The position numbers and the translations under genes are program-made. Below the pieces are notes generated by a model. The model worked only from the letters and a program-made list of their open reading frames with translations. It made no database searches and was not told the origin of the DNA. Of a DNA stretch of 64,000 nucleotides, positions 36,580-46,168 are shown piece after piece. Source of the stretch: JAJPKK01 sp963702755. Its GTDB lineage: Bacteria > Pseudomonadota > Alphaproteobacteria > Rhizobiales > Xanthobacteraceae. The stretch is taken from contig CAVPDZ010000010.1 in NCBI GenBank assembly GCA_963702755.1, positions 496,001 through 560,000 of the forward strand, read 5' to 3'. Within the stretch, counting starts at the first letter, position 1. Each line of letters opens with the position of its first letter.

Positions 36580-37836
36580 ATGAAAGCGATCATCATCGGC
36601 GGCGGGATTGGCGGGCTCACGACGGCGCTGATGCTTCACGCCCGCGGCATCGATTGCGAGGTGTTCGAGCAGGCCGACACCGTTCGCGAGCTCGGCGTCG
36701 GCATCAATACGCTGCCCCATGCCATCAAGGAGCTTGCGGGGCTCGGCCTCCTGGAGCGTCTCGACGCGGTTGCGATCCGCACCCACGAACTGTTCTACAT
36801 GAATCGGTTCGGCCAGGAGATTTGGCGCGAGCCGCGCGGCCTCGACGCCGGCTACGACGTGCCGCAGTTCTCGATCCATCGCGGCCGCCTGCAAGGCGTG
36901 ATCTATCAGGCCGTGCGCGCCCGCATCGGCGAAAGCCGCATCCACACCGGTCACCGTCTCGGCGCGTTCAGGGAGGACGACGGCGGCATCACTGCCTATT
37001 TCTTCGATCGCAACGGCTCGCACATCGCAAGCGCGCGCGGCGACGTGCTCATCGGCGCCGACGGCATCCATTCAAGGGTGCGCGAGACGCTGTTTCCGAA
37101 CGAAGGTCCGGCGGCCTGGAACGGCATCATGCTGTGGCGCGGCGCCACTGACTGGCCGGCGTTCCTCACCGGCCGCTCCATGATCATCGCCGGCGGCAAC
37201 ACCGCGAAATTCGTGATCTATCCGATTGCGGAGGGCTCGCTGCCGGGCCGCAAGCTCACCAACTGGGCCGCGATGGTGAAGGTCACCGACGCCGCGGTGC
37301 CGCCGCCCAAGGAGGACTGGTCGAGCCCGGGCCGCATGGAGGACCTGATGCCGCATCTGCGGCGCTTCAAGGTGCCGCATGTGGACGTGATGCACCTCGT
37401 CGAAGCGACCGGCGAGTTCTGGGAGTACCCGGTGTGCGACCGCGACCCGCTGCCGCGCTGGTCGCACGGCCGGGTGACGCTGCTCGGCGACGCCGCCCAC
37501 CCGATGTATCCCGTCGGCTCGAACGGCGCCTCCCAGGCGATCCTCGATGCGCGCTGCCTTGCCGATCGGTTGGTGAGCGCCGACCACGTGTTTGCGGCGC
37601 TCGCGGCCTACGACCAGGAACGCCTGCCCATGACGGCGCAGATCGTGCGCATGAATCGAAAAGGCGGGCCGGAAGGCGTCATCGACGCGGTCGAGGAGCT
37701 TGCGCCCGACGGTTTCACCAACATCGACGAGGTGCTGAACTACGAGCAGCGGCAAGCAATCGTGCGCGGTTACGCGGCAACGGCGGGATTCGCGCGCGAC
37801 CAGGTGAACCGGCCGAGTGTGGGAAAGGCGGCGTAG
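36580..37836 (+). CDS. FAD-dependent monooxygenase (salicylate-hydroxylase-like)
   Basis: 418 residues, class A flavin monooxygenase fold. The FAD site is IIGGGIGGLTTALMLHARG; the mid-protein DG motif is VLIGADGIHSRVRETLF; the ribityl-binding motif is VTLLGDAAHPMYPVGSNGA. Such enzymes hydroxylate aromatic rings or related compounds with NAD(P)H and O2. ATG 36580 is used; an in-frame GTG at 36571 is possible. It stands apart from other aromatic-degradation genes in the window. The frame is intact. Confidence 0.9.
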   Translation: MKAIIIGGGIGGLTTALMLHARGIDCEVFEQADTVRELGVGINTLPHAIKELAGLGLLERLDAVAIRTHELFYMNRFGQEIWREPRGLDAGYDVPQFSIHRGRLQGVIYQAVRARIGESRIHTGHRLGAFREDDGGITAYFFDRNGSHIASARGDVLIGADGIHSRVRETLFPNEGPAAWNGIMLWRGATDWPAFLTGRSMIIAGGNTAKFVIYPIAEGSLPGRKLTNWAAMVKVTDAAVPPPKEDWSSPGRMEDLMPHLRRFKVPHVDVMHLVEATGEFWEYPVCDRDPLPRWSHGRVTLLGDAAHPMYPVGSNGASQAILDARCLADRLVSADHVFAALAAYDQERLPMTAQIVRMNRKGGPEGVIDAVEELAPDGFTNIDEVLNYEQRQAIVRGYAATAGFARDQVNRPSVGKAA

Positions 37837-37933
37837 CGCCGTCTGCCGGGAGGTTCGCTGCGGAGCCCATGCTCGACAATCCTTGTCGACTGTCGCTATC
37901 CTGATGAGAGACTTTCAGCATTCGGTGAACGCC

Positions 37934-38185
37934 ATGGCCCCGCAAATTCCTTCTCAGAAAGCGGACGATCTCGCCCACGAGCTTGCGGCGGCAACAGGCG
38001 AGGACATTGACACGGCAGTCATCCGGGCATTGGAAGAGCGGCTCGCTCGTATACCGAGACCCCTTGCTCGTGATCGACGGATTGCCGTTGAGGAGTTGTT
38101 CAAGAAGCTGGCCAGCATGCCGGTCGTGAATACCCGCGCTGCGGACGAAATTATCGGATACGGACCTGATGGCCTGCCAAACTGA
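37934..38185 (+). CDS. vapB: VapB-type antitoxin
   Basis: 83 residues of the VapB/PSK family: KADDLAHELAAATGEDIDTA, then VIRALEERLARI, a ribbon-helix-helix-like start, followed by a toxin-binding tail with the common end IIGYGPDGLPN. An upstream in-frame ATG at 37904 is an alternative start. Its stop overlaps the vapC start (TGATG), so translation is coupled. It neutralises VapC and represses the shared promoter (family knowledge). Confidence 0.88.
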   Translation: MAPQIPSQKADDLAHELAAATGEDIDTAVIRALEERLARIPRPLARDRRIAVEELFKKLASMPVVNTRAADEIIGYGPDGLPN

Positions 38186-38580
38186 TGGTTATCGACACAT
38201 CCGCCATTTTCGCGGCTATTGCGCGCGAGCCTGACGGCGCGATTTATCGTTTAGCAATTGCGGGAGCGCCGATACGGCTGATCTCAGCGATCGCGTTGTT
38301 GGAAACGCGGATCGTCCTGCGCTCGCGACTAGGTTTGACCGCGGTCGCGACGTTCAATGAATTGATCGAACTGGCTGAAATCGTCGTCGTTCCGTTTGAC
38401 CGCGAGCAAAGTGATGCCGCGTTCGAAGCGTTCAACCGGTTCGGTAAAGGACAGGGTCACCCGGCGCAGCTGAATATAGTTGACTGCGCAAGCTATGCCC
38501 TTGCCCATTCGCGCGATCTACCGTTGCTGTTTAAGGGCAACGACTTTTCACAGACCGATATCAAGTCCGCCCTGCCGTAA
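38185..38580 (+). CDS. vapC: VapC PIN-domain ribonuclease toxin
   Basis: 131 residues. PIN acidic residues: Asp in MVIDTSAIFA, Glu in ALLETRIV, Asp in LNIVDCASYALA and a late Asp in GNDFSQTDI. VapC cleaves RNA, often tRNA or rRNA loops, when VapB is lost. It appears complete and intact, so the pair should be functional. It is followed by a convergent cupin gene 20 bases away. Confidence 0.92.
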   Translation: MVIDTSAIFAAIAREPDGAIYRLAIAGAPIRLISAIALLETRIVLRSRLGLTAVATFNELIELAEIVVVPFDREQSDAAFEAFNRFGKGQGHPAQLNIVDCASYALAHSRDLPLLFKGNDFSQTDIKSALP

Positions 38581-38599
38581 TCCGCGCCGCGACCACCCA

Positions 38600-39049
38600 C
38601 TACCCCGGCGGCGGCAGGAACACGACTTCGTGCTTGGCGGAGAGCGCCACTACCTCTTCGGGTTTCTGCTCTTTCATGGCATGGATCGCCCAGAACAGGT
38701 CGTAGAGCTTGCGGGTCGGCGTGACCCAGAACAGGCACTTCACCGGCTGATCCGACTTGTTGAAGAATCCGTGGGCAATGCCCATCGGCAATCGGATGAC
38801 GTCGGCGGCCGTTGCGAAATATTCGCGGCCGTCGAGAACGCAGTCGAGCTTGCCCTCGAACATGTAAATGAATTCGTCCTGGGTCGGATGAATGTGCGGC
38901 GGCACGAACGTGCCGGGCGGGAAGGTGGCGTGCCAGGCAAATGAGTTTTCGCACAGCTGCTTGGGCACGTAGGTCTGCCCCAAGATATTCCACACGATCC
39001 CGTCAAGACCGGTCCCGGCCTTGGTGATGCCAATGTTCATCGTCTGCAT
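38600..39049 (-). CDS. Cupin domain protein
   Basis: 149 residues. The cupin metal site is visible: PPHIHPTQDEFIYMFEGKLD (two His and Glu) and a later IAHGFF His. ATG 39049 is preceded by AGGAGC. It could be a small dioxygenase, isomerase or regulator; the sequence does not decide. The frame is intact. Confidence 0.88.
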   Translation of the reverse strand: MQTMNIGITKAGTGLDGIVWNILGQTYVPKQLCENSFAWHATFPPGTFVPPHIHPTQDEFIYMFEGKLDCVLDGREYFATAADVIRLPMGIAHGFFNKSDQPVKCLFWVTPTRKLYDLFWAIHAMKEQKPEEVVALSAKHEVVFLPPPG

Positions 39050-39291
39050 GGATAGCTCCTGTTCCGGCTCCCCTCGTTAGCGCGCGGGCCCCGCCACCGG
39101 CATGCGACGCAAGTCGCATTCAATCACAAACCGGCGGTGCGGTAACCATGCGGTGGCGATGCTCCGGTTTCGGCATCGATCATAGTCAATCGCGCGTGCC
39201 GGACCTGCAAAAGCTTGCTATTAAAGTTAAGATCGGTGGTGTCCCGGCCGGCGGACGCGCAATACGGATGACGGATTCGAGGAGTGATCGA

Positions 39292-40456
39292 ATGAAGACA
39301 AAGTCATGACGCTTGTTGCAGCGCTCGCCTTCGCCTCGTCGACGGCCGTGGCCCAGGAGAAGCTCAAGATCGGGCTCATCACCACGCTGTCGGGACCGGC
39401 CGCGACGCTTGGCCAGCAACAGAAGAACGGCTTCGAGCTTGCGCTCAAGACAATGGGCAACAAGCTCGGCGGCCGCGACGTCGAGTTGCTGGTGCAGGAC
39501 GACGAGCTCAAGCCCGACGTGGCCGTCGCCAAGGTGAAGGCCTTCGTCGAGCGCGACAAGGTCGACTTCGTGGTCGGACCGATCTTCTCCAACATCCTGC
39601 AGGCGATCATGAAGCCGGCGACCGACGGCGGCGCTTTCCTGATCAGCCCGAATGCCGGCACGTCGAATTTCGCCGGGGCGGACTGCAATCCGAACTTCTT
39701 CGTCACCTCCTACCAGAACGACCAGATCCACGAAGTGCTCGGCAAATACGCGCAGGACAAGGCGATCAAGAAGGTCTTCCTGATGGCGCCGAACTACCAG
39801 GCCGGCAAGGATCGCTTGCCGGGTTCAAGCACGATTACAAAGGCGAGATCGTCGACGAAGTCTACGTGCCGCTCAATCAGCTCGACTATTCGGCCGAGCT
39901 TGCCCGCATCGCCGCCGACAAGCCGGACGCGATCTTCGTGTTCCTGCCCGGCGGCATGGGCGTGAACTTCGTCAAGCAATTCCGCCAGGCGGGGCTCGCC
40001 GAAAGATCACCTTCCTCTCCGCCTTCACGGTCGATGAATCGACTTTGCCGGCGCAGCAGGATGCGGCGCTCGGCTTCTTCGGCGGCGCCAATCTGGGCGC
40101 CCGACCTCGACACTCCGCAGAACAAGGCCTTCGTCGCGGCCTACGAGCGCGACTACAAGGCCGTTCCCGGCAGCTACGCCTTCCAGGCGTATGACGCTGC
40201 CTCGCTGATCGACAGCGGCCTTGCGGCGACCAAGGGTTCGACCGCGGACAAGAACGCGCTGCGGGCTGCGTTGATGAAAGCCGACTTCAAGTCGCTGCGC
40301 GGCGCGTTCCGCTTCAACACCAACCACTATCCGATCCAGGACTTCTATCTGGTGAAAGTTGCCAAGCGGCCCGACGGCAAGTTCGAGACCGAGATCGTCC
40401 AAAAGGTGTTCTCGAACTACGCCGACACGCACGTCAAAGATTGCAAGATGAAGTAA
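39292..40456 (+). CDS. Leu/Ile/Val-type ABC substrate-binding protein of the Liv operon, several frameshifts
   Basis: About 387 residues if repaired. GGAG lies at 39281 in front of ATG 39292, which opens M-K-T-K-S but meets TGA at once; shifting one base (near 39306) gives TLVAALAFASSTAVAQ, a signal peptide, then LKIGLITTLSGPAATLGQQQ. Further changes fall near 39812 (before GFKHDYKGEIVDEVYVPL), and a compensating pair brackets about 40003-40093, where the other frame reads ITFLSAFTVDESTLPAQQ. The C-terminus ends HVKDCKMK. This is the receptor for the permease and ATPase genes that follow; ligand unknown. Confidence 0.85.
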
Positions 40457-40462
40457 CGAACA

Positions 40463-40605
40463 CCCACCCCTTGAGGGGGAGGGTCGCTCGCGAAGCGAGC
40501 GGGGTGGGGTGATGCGGTGCCGCAGCGGCTGCGCTGCTTTTGAGGCAGCGCTCTCACCCCCTCCCGGCCGCTGCGCGGCCGACCTCCCCCTTCAGGGGGA
40601 GGTGC
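40463..40605. repeat. Hairpin-forming intergenic element, family C
   Basis: Left half: CACCCCTTGAGGGGGAGGG, then a hairpin GCTCGC/GCGAGC, then GGGGTGGGGTG. Right half: TCACCCCCTCCCGG, then a hairpin CGGCCGCTGCGCGGCCG, then CCTCCCCCTTCAGGGGGAGG. It fills the gap between the binding-protein gene and livH. Its last GGGGGAGGTG lies about 15 bases before the livH ATG and could act as a distant ribosome site. Confidence 0.8.
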
Positions 40606-40616
40606 AGATCAGCCCG

Positions 40617-41541
40617 ATGTCCACCACGCTTCTCATCGTTCAAATTCTCAACGGCCTTCAGCTTGGGGTGCTGCTGTTTCTGATCGCGGCCGGCCTCACC
40701 CTCGTGTTCGGGGTGATGGACTTCATCAACCTCGCGCATGGGGTCCAGTACATGCTGGGCGCCTACTTCGCGGTGATGTTCTACGGACTGACCGGCAGCT
40801 TTCTCGCCGCGCTTGTGCTCGCGCTCGCAGCTGCGCTCGTCGTCGGGCTCGTGCTTGAATTCGTGGTGTTCCGGCATCTCTATGGCCGCAATCATCTCGA
40901 CCAGGTCATCGCGACCTTCGGCATCATTCTGTTCCTGAACGAGGGCGTGAAGACGGTCTGGGGCGCCGCCCCCTTGAGCCTGCCGATCCCAGCGGGGCTC
41001 GACGGCTCGATCTCGCTGATGCCTGGCCTCAACTATCCGGTGTGGCGGCTCGTCATCATCGCGTCAGGTCTCGCGACCGCGGTGCTGCTTTACGTTCTGA
41101 TCCGCTTCACCGCGTGCCGGCATGCTGGTGCGCGCGGGCGCCACGAATGCCGAAATGGTGTCGGCGCTCGGCGTCAACATTCGCCGCCTGTTCATGATCG
41201 TGTTCGGCTTCGGCACCATGCTCGCGGGTTTTGCCGGCGTAATGATCGCGCCCATTCTCTCGGTCGAGCCCGGCATGGGCGACACCGTCCTCATCGTCGC
41301 CTTCGTCGTCATCGTCATCGGCGGCATCGGCTCGATCCGCGGCGCCTTCCTCGCTGCAATGCTGATCGGCCTCGTCGACACGCTCGGCCGTTCGTTCGCA
41401 GTCGATCTGTTGCGGCTCGTGATGGCGCCGTCGCCGGCGCGCACGGTCGGGCCCGCGATCGCATCGATGCTGATCTATCTGCTGATGGCGGTGGTGCTTT
41501 ACGTCCGGCCGGCCGGTCTGTTTCCGGCGCGAGGGCGGTGA
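40617..41541 (+). CDS. livH: Branched-chain-type ABC permease LivH, one frameshift
   Basis: About 307 residues, eight hydrophobic segments. ATG 40617 begins MSTTLLIVQILNGLQLGVLL; the conserved part GVMDFINLAHGVQYMLGAYF is clear. One extra base near 41111 separates LLYVLIRFT from GMLVRAGATNAEMVSALGV, after which the family end VVLYVRPAGLFPARGR is reached. First of two permeases of the importer; its stop abuts the livM ATG. Confidence 0.9.
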
Positions 41542-42522
41542 ATGGCGGTCGTCGACCACGCCCCTGCTGCCACGCGCCCCGGGATCACCGCAGACACCGT
41601 CGTGCCGGTGCTGCTGTTCGCGGGCCTCGCCTTGCTGCCCTTCGCCGGCGGCGAAACGTTCATACTTGATCGGCTGATCCGCATCATGGCATTCGCCGTC
41701 GCGGCGATCGGGCTTGATCTCATCCTTGGCTACGGCGCGCTGATCTCATTCGGCCACGCGGCCTTCATCGGGATCGGTGCTTATGCGGTCGGCATCCTCG
41801 CCGCCCACGGGATCAACGAGGCCGCGATCGCGCTGCCGGTCGCCCTCATCGCCGCGATGCTGTTCGCCGGGCTCACCGGCCTCGTCGCGCTGCGTACCAA
41901 GGGCGTCTACTTCATCATGATCACGCTGGCGTTCGGGCAGATGGTGTTCTTCACCGCAAGCTCGCTCGCGCCCTATGGCGGCGATGACGGCCTGACCATC
42001 CGCATGCGCGATACTTTATTCGGTTATCCGCTGCTCGATAACAGGCTCGCGTTCTATTACGTGGCGTTCGCATGCCTGCTCGCGAGCTATCTGCTGTGCC
42101 GCTCGATCGTCGCGGCACGGTTCGGCCGTGTCTTCCGCGGTGCGCGCGAAAATCCCGCCCGCATCGCCGCGATCGGCTTCGACGCCTACCGCTTCCAGCT
42201 AGCCGCCTACGTGATCTCGGGAGCGCTCGGCGGCGTCGGCGGTTTCCTGCTGGCGAACGTCACTGATTTCGTCAGCCCCGCCTACATGTCCTGGCAGCGC
42301 TCCGGCGATCTCCTGATCATGGTGATCTTCGGCGGCATGGGCCGGCTCTACGGCGCCATCATCGGCGCCATCGTCTATCTCCTCGCCGAGGAAAAGCTCG
42401 CCCAATACACCGAGCATTGGCGCCTGTGGTTCGGTCCGATCCTGGTCGCGGTCGCGGTGTTCGCGCCGGGCGGCCTCATCGGCGTCGCCCAGAAGCTCGC
42501 CCGGAGTTTGCGGCGTGAGTGA
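41542..42522 (+). CDS. livM: Branched-chain-type ABC permease LivM
   Basis: 326 residues, about nine hydrophobic segments. Family landmarks: DLILGYGALISFGHAAFIGI, FGRVFRGARENPARIAAIGF (cytoplasmic coupling loop) and a C-terminal VFAPGGLIGVAQKLA. It starts immediately after livH and ends inside livG (8-base overlap), as expected in a coupled operon. The frame is intact. Confidence 0.95.
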   Translation: MAVVDHAPAATRPGITADTVVPVLLFAGLALLPFAGGETFILDRLIRIMAFAVAAIGLDLILGYGALISFGHAAFIGIGAYAVGILAAHGINEAAIALPVALIAAMLFAGLTGLVALRTKGVYFIMITLAFGQMVFFTASSLAPYGGDDGLTIRMRDTLFGYPLLDNRLAFYYVAFACLLASYLLCRSIVAARFGRVFRGARENPARIAAIGFDAYRFQLAAYVISGALGGVGGFLLANVTDFVSPAYMSWQRSGDLLIMVIFGGMGRLYGAIIGAIVYLLAEEKLAQYTEHWRLWFGPILVAVAVFAPGGLIGVAQKLARSLRRE

Positions 42523-43297
42523 GCGCGATCCCGTGCTGCACATCGAGGATTTGCACAAACGCTTCGGCGCGCTCGCGGTGACCGATGGCCTGACGCTCGA
42601 CGTGCAGCCCGGCGAACTCCATGCGATCATCGGCCCGAACGGTGCCGGCAAGACGACGCTGATCAACCAGATCTCGGGGTTCATCGCGCCCGACAGCGGC
42701 CGCATCCTGTTCGAGGGCCGCGATGTCACGGCGCTGCCGGTCTACGCCCGCGCCCGACTTGGCCTCGCGCGCTCGTTCCAGATCACCTCGATCCTGCCCG
42801 GCTTCACCGCGCTCGAAAACGTCGCGCTCGCAATTCAGGCGCATGCCGGATCGAGCTTCCGGTTCTTCGGCCGTGCGAGCGCCGAGACGCGCCTCAATGA
42901 TCCGGCGCGCGCTGCGCTCAAGGAGGTCGGGCTCACCGCGCGCGCCGACGTCGTTGCGGGCGCGCTCTCCCACGGCGAGAAGCGCGCACTCGAGCTTGCG
43001 ATCGCGCTCGCGATGACGCCGCGCCTCTTGCTCCTCGACGAGCCCATGGCCGGCACCGGACGCGAGGAAACCGAGGCTTTGATCGCGCTGTTGGGGCGGC
43101 TCAAGGGCCGCTTTCCCATGATCCTGGTCGAGCACGACATGACCGCGGTCTTCGCGCTCGCCGACCGCATCTCGGTGATGATCTACGGCCGCATCCTCTC
43201 GAGCGGCACGCCCGACGCGGTGCGCACCGATCCCGCCGTCATCGCCGCTTATCTCGGCGACGAGATGGAGCAATCGCGCGAGGCAGCGCCATGCTGA
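42515..43297 (+). CDS. livG: Branched-chain-type ABC ATPase LivG, GTG start
   Basis: 260 residues. Walker A GPNGAGKTTL, signature ALSHGEKRALELAIAL (a variant of LSGGQ, usual in LivG), Walker B LLLLDEPMAG. GTG 42515 overlaps livM. It pairs with LivF on the cytoplasmic face. The frame is intact. Confidence 0.95.
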   Translation: MSERDPVLHIEDLHKRFGALAVTDGLTLDVQPGELHAIIGPNGAGKTTLINQISGFIAPDSGRILFEGRDVTALPVYARARLGLARSFQITSILPGFTALENVALAIQAHAGSSFRFFGRASAETRLNDPARAALKEVGLTARADVVAGALSHGEKRALELAIALAMTPRLLLLDEPMAGTGREETEALIALLGRLKGRFPMILVEHDMTAVFALADRISVMIYGRILSSGTPDAVRTDPAVIAAYLGDEMEQSREAAPC

Positions 43298-43989
43298 AGG
43301 TCGAGCACCTCGCGGCGCGCTACGGGCCGGCGCAAGTACTGTTCGACGTCAGCCTCGCCATCGGGGCGGGCGAGGTCGTGACCTTGATCGGCCGCAATGG
43401 CATGGGCAAGACCACCACCATCCGCGTGCTGATGGGCCTTCTCGCGGCGACCGGCGGCACGGCGGAGTTCGACGGCCGCCCGCTGCTCGGATCGCCGCCC
43501 TATCGCATTGCCCAGGCCGGACTGGGTCTCGTGCCGGAAGGACGCCACATCTTCCCGACGCTGACCGTCGAGGAGAATCTGGTGGCGACCGCGGCGGCGC
43601 GGTTCGGCGCGCCGCGCTGGCGGCTCCCTGACGTGTTTTCTCTGTTCCCCCGCCTTGCCGAACGGCGCCACCATATGGGCAACGAACTCTCGGGCGGGGA
43701 GCAGCAGATGCTCGCGATCGGCCGTGCCCTCATGACCAATCCGAAGCTCCTCATCCTCGACGAGGCGACCGAAGGACTTGCGCCGTTGATCCGCGCCCAG
43801 ATCTGGGCCTGCCTCGCGCGACTGAAGGCCGAGGGCCAGGCCATTCTGCTGGTCGACAAGCACATCGACGCCCTCACCAAGATTGCCGACCGCCACGTCG
43901 TGATCGAAAAAGGTCATGTGGTGTGGACCGGCGGATCGCAGGCGCTCGCCGCCGATCGCGAACTGCAACGCCGCTACCTTCAGGCGTGA
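43291..43989 (+). CDS. livF: Branched-chain-type ABC ATPase LivF
   Basis: 232 residues. Walker A GRNGMGKTTT, signature LSGGEQQMLAIGRAL, Walker B LLILDEATEGLAP. ATG 43291 overlaps livG by 7 bases. Last gene of the five-gene importer that begins at 39292. The frame is intact. Confidence 0.95.
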   Translation: MLKVEHLAARYGPAQVLFDVSLAIGAGEVVTLIGRNGMGKTTTIRVLMGLLAATGGTAEFDGRPLLGSPPYRIAQAGLGLVPEGRHIFPTLTVEENLVATAAARFGAPRWRLPDVFSLFPRLAERRHHMGNELSGGEQQMLAIGRALMTNPKLLILDEATEGLAPLIRAQIWACLARLKAEGQAILLVDKHIDALTKIADRHVVIEKGHVVWTGGSQALAADRELQRRYLQA

Positions 43990-44011
43990 GCGCGCAACGC
44001 ACCCGCCGCCT

Positions 44012-44218
44012 TCACGCGATGATGTCGGGCGTGATCTGATCTTCGATGAACGTGATGCGGTCGCGCAGCGCGAGCTTGCGTTTCTTCAGTCGCTGGATCT
44101 GGATCACATCGCTTCCCGGAACCGACTGAAGCGCTTCGATTGCGGCGTCGAGGTCGCGATGCTCCTGGCGCAGACGTTCGAGCTGCAATCTCAGCTCGGC
44201 CTCTTCTTCTTTGGTCAT
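44012..44218 (-). CDS. YdcH/DUF465 family protein
   Basis: 68 residues, helical hairpin: ELRLQLERLRQEHRDLDAAI, then QIQRLKKRKLALRDRI and ITPDIIA. This is the DUF465 pattern (helix, short loop, Lys/Arg-rich helix). ATG 44218 marks the start; the frame upstream is repetitive and not part of the family. A related protein is divergently encoded at 44566. Function unknown. Confidence 0.85.
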   Translation of the reverse strand: MTKEEEAELRLQLERLRQEHRDLDAAIEALQSVPGSDVIQIQRLKKRKLALRDRITFIEDQITPDIIA

Positions 44219-44565
44219 CCGCCGCCGCGTCCCAAGTCGACCAATCTGAAGTCGGCCAATTCGAAGCCGGCCGAAGCCGCCCAAAATGGGCCTAAGCCGA
44301 GCCAGCGCCCGTACCGCAACCTTACCATGATCCTGACGACGGCGCTGCCCGGGCATCCCTACTGCTCATGGCGAGACCGGCGCAGGTGCTGCGACATTTC
44401 GACGGGCAATAAAATTTGACTGAAAGGCTCAAAGCTTCGCGGTATGTATTCACCGGATTGCTGCGATGCACAACATTTGTCGCATCAACTCATTGTGTCG
44501 TTCATGTCACAATTTTACTGCTGCCTTCCAGGTCAGGCTGCATGGCATGCAAGGAGACCGGATAC
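44219..44565. other. Region between two divergent DUF465 genes
   Basis: 347 bases with imperfect short repeats of the type GAAGCCGGCC / GAAGTCGGCC at about 44236-44300, then a less GC-rich stretch (44400-44560) that should hold the rightward promoter. No gene is supported. Confidence 0.5.
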
Positions 44566-44745
44566 ATGGCCACACCCTCCCAACTTGTTGAACTCGAACA
44601 ACGTCACCGGATGCTGGAAAACCAGATTGCTGATGCCCTCCAGCATCCATCTATAGACGATCTTGAGTTGGCGGAGTTGAAGCGGCGCAAATTGCAGGTG
44701 AAGGACCAAATCGCGCGATTGACAAGCGACACGAGTGTCCACTGA
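44566..44745 (+). CDS. YdcH/DUF465 family protein, second copy
   Basis: 59 residues: QLVELEQRHRMLENQIADAL, then DLELAELKRRKLQVKDQIAR, the same helix-loop-basic-helix plan as the gene at 44012. ATG 44566 has AAGGAG at good spacing. It is followed by a 33-base palindrome. Function unknown. Confidence 0.85.
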   Translation: MATPSQLVELEQRHRMLENQIADALQHPSIDDLELAELKRRKLQVKDQIARLTSDTSVH

Positions 44746-44786
44746 GAGTGCCGGAAGCAATCGCGATCAACGATATTCAGTAAGAA

Positions 44787-44819
44787 ACCGCCGGTCCTCA
44801 GGCCTGAGGCCGGCGGTTC
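44787..44819. other. 33-base palindrome, possible terminator
   Basis: AACCGCCGG, a spacer base, then CCTCAGGCCTGAGG and CCGGCGGTT form a near-perfect stem just after the DUF465 gene. Only a short pyrimidine stretch follows rather than a T-run, so it may be a weak terminator or an RNA-stabilising hairpin. Confidence 0.5.
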
Positions 44820-44822
44820 TGC

Positions 44823-44897
44823 TTTCGGCGCTCCTTCCTTCAGCGCTCCTGCTTTCAGCGCTCCTGCTTTCAGCGCTCCTACTTTCGGCGATCCGTC
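44823..44897. repeat. 15-bp tandem repeats
   Basis: Five units close to CTTTCAGCGCTCCTG run head to tail (first and last diverged: CTTTCGGCGCTCCTT, CTTTCGGCGATCCGT). They lie between a palindrome and the Bug-receptor gene. No coding frame is supported. Confidence 0.75.
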
Positions 44898-44954
44898 GCG
44901 CCATCTTCTGTGCAGCCGGAGTATGATGTTACGGTGTCGCGACGGGAGACAGTC

Positions 44955-45945
44955 ATGCGCGGGTCGGTCATCGGTTGGACGGCGGCGATGCTCGCCGCAA
45001 CGATCGGCGGCGCGGCGATCGCGGCCGCGCAGGAAGCCCCATCCCAGTATCCGACCCGGTCCATCACCCTCATCGTCCCGTTTCCGGCGGGCGGCGGGGT
45101 CGACACCGTCGCGCGCATCGTCGGGGAGAAGCTCTCTGCCGCGCTCAAGCAGCAGGTCATCATCGACAACCGGGCGAGCGGCGGCGCCATCGTCGGCGCC
45201 CGCATGGTCGCCAAGGCCGCGCCCGACGGCTACACGCTGCTGCTTGGTCACACCGGCACGTTGTCGATCAATCCCAATCTCTATGCCAATGCCGGCTACG
45301 ATACGCGCACCGACTTCGCGCCAATCGGATTGATCGCGACCATTCCGATCGCCCTCGTCGTCCATCCGTCGGTCAAGGCCACGACCGCGGCCGAACTGAT
45401 TGCGCTCGCCCGTCGTGAGCCCGGCCGCCTCGCCATCGGCACCTCGGTGGTCGGCTCGGGCGGCTACATGGCGGCCGAATTGTTCAAGGACGCCGCCCAG
45501 GTCGACATGACCATCGTGCCCTACAAGGGGACCGGGCCGCTCGCCAACGACTCCCTCGGCGGCCACGTGCCGGTGTCGTTCAATACGCTGGCGCCCGTGC
45601 TCGCCAACATTCAGGCCGGCAATTTGCGCGCGTTGGGCGTCGCAAGCCCGGCGCGGTCGACACTCTTGCCGCAGGTGCCGACCATCGCAGAATCCGGCTT
45701 GCCGGGGTTCGAGGCCATGTTGCGCTACGGTCTGTTGGCGCCGGCGGGCACGCCGAAGGAGATCGTGCTGCGCCTCAATCGCGAACTGCGGATCTGCCGT
45801 GGACAGCGACGACGTGAAGGCGCGCATCGCGGCCGACGGCGGCGACGCGATCACGTCGACGCCGGAGGAATACAGCGCCGACCTCGACCGCGAGTTGCGC
45901 AAATGGGGCGCGCTCGTGCGCAAGCTCGGCCTGCACGTGGACTGA
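44955..45945 (+). CDS. Bug/TctC-family receptor, second copy, one frameshift
   Basis: About 329 residues if repaired. ATG 44955 (GGGAGAC upstream) opens a signal peptide ending AAAQ, then YPTRSITLIVPFPAGGGVDT, VIIDNRASGGAIVGARMV and IVPYKGTGP, all typical. Near 45797 the frame shifts: LNREL continues in the next frame as AVDSDDVKARIAADGGDA, ending RKLGLHVD. Orphan receptor without TctAB. The relation to the copy at 21437 is family-level only. Confidence 0.87.
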
Positions 45946-46168
45946 TCGTCCGTCGCGCGCAATCTACGGTCGCTCTGGACAACGCTCGCGCTGAAGCGCA
46001 GAAAGACGCCGTTGGAGCGGATTTCGAATATGTCGAACCACTCTCTTCGGCCGCCACGACTTGGCCAGTGACCAGGCGCGGACGCTGATGCGAATTCGAT
46101 AACGGAGGAAAGGACGCTCTGACGACAAAGGGTGCGCGAAGCACCACTCCATATGGGAGAGGGATATC

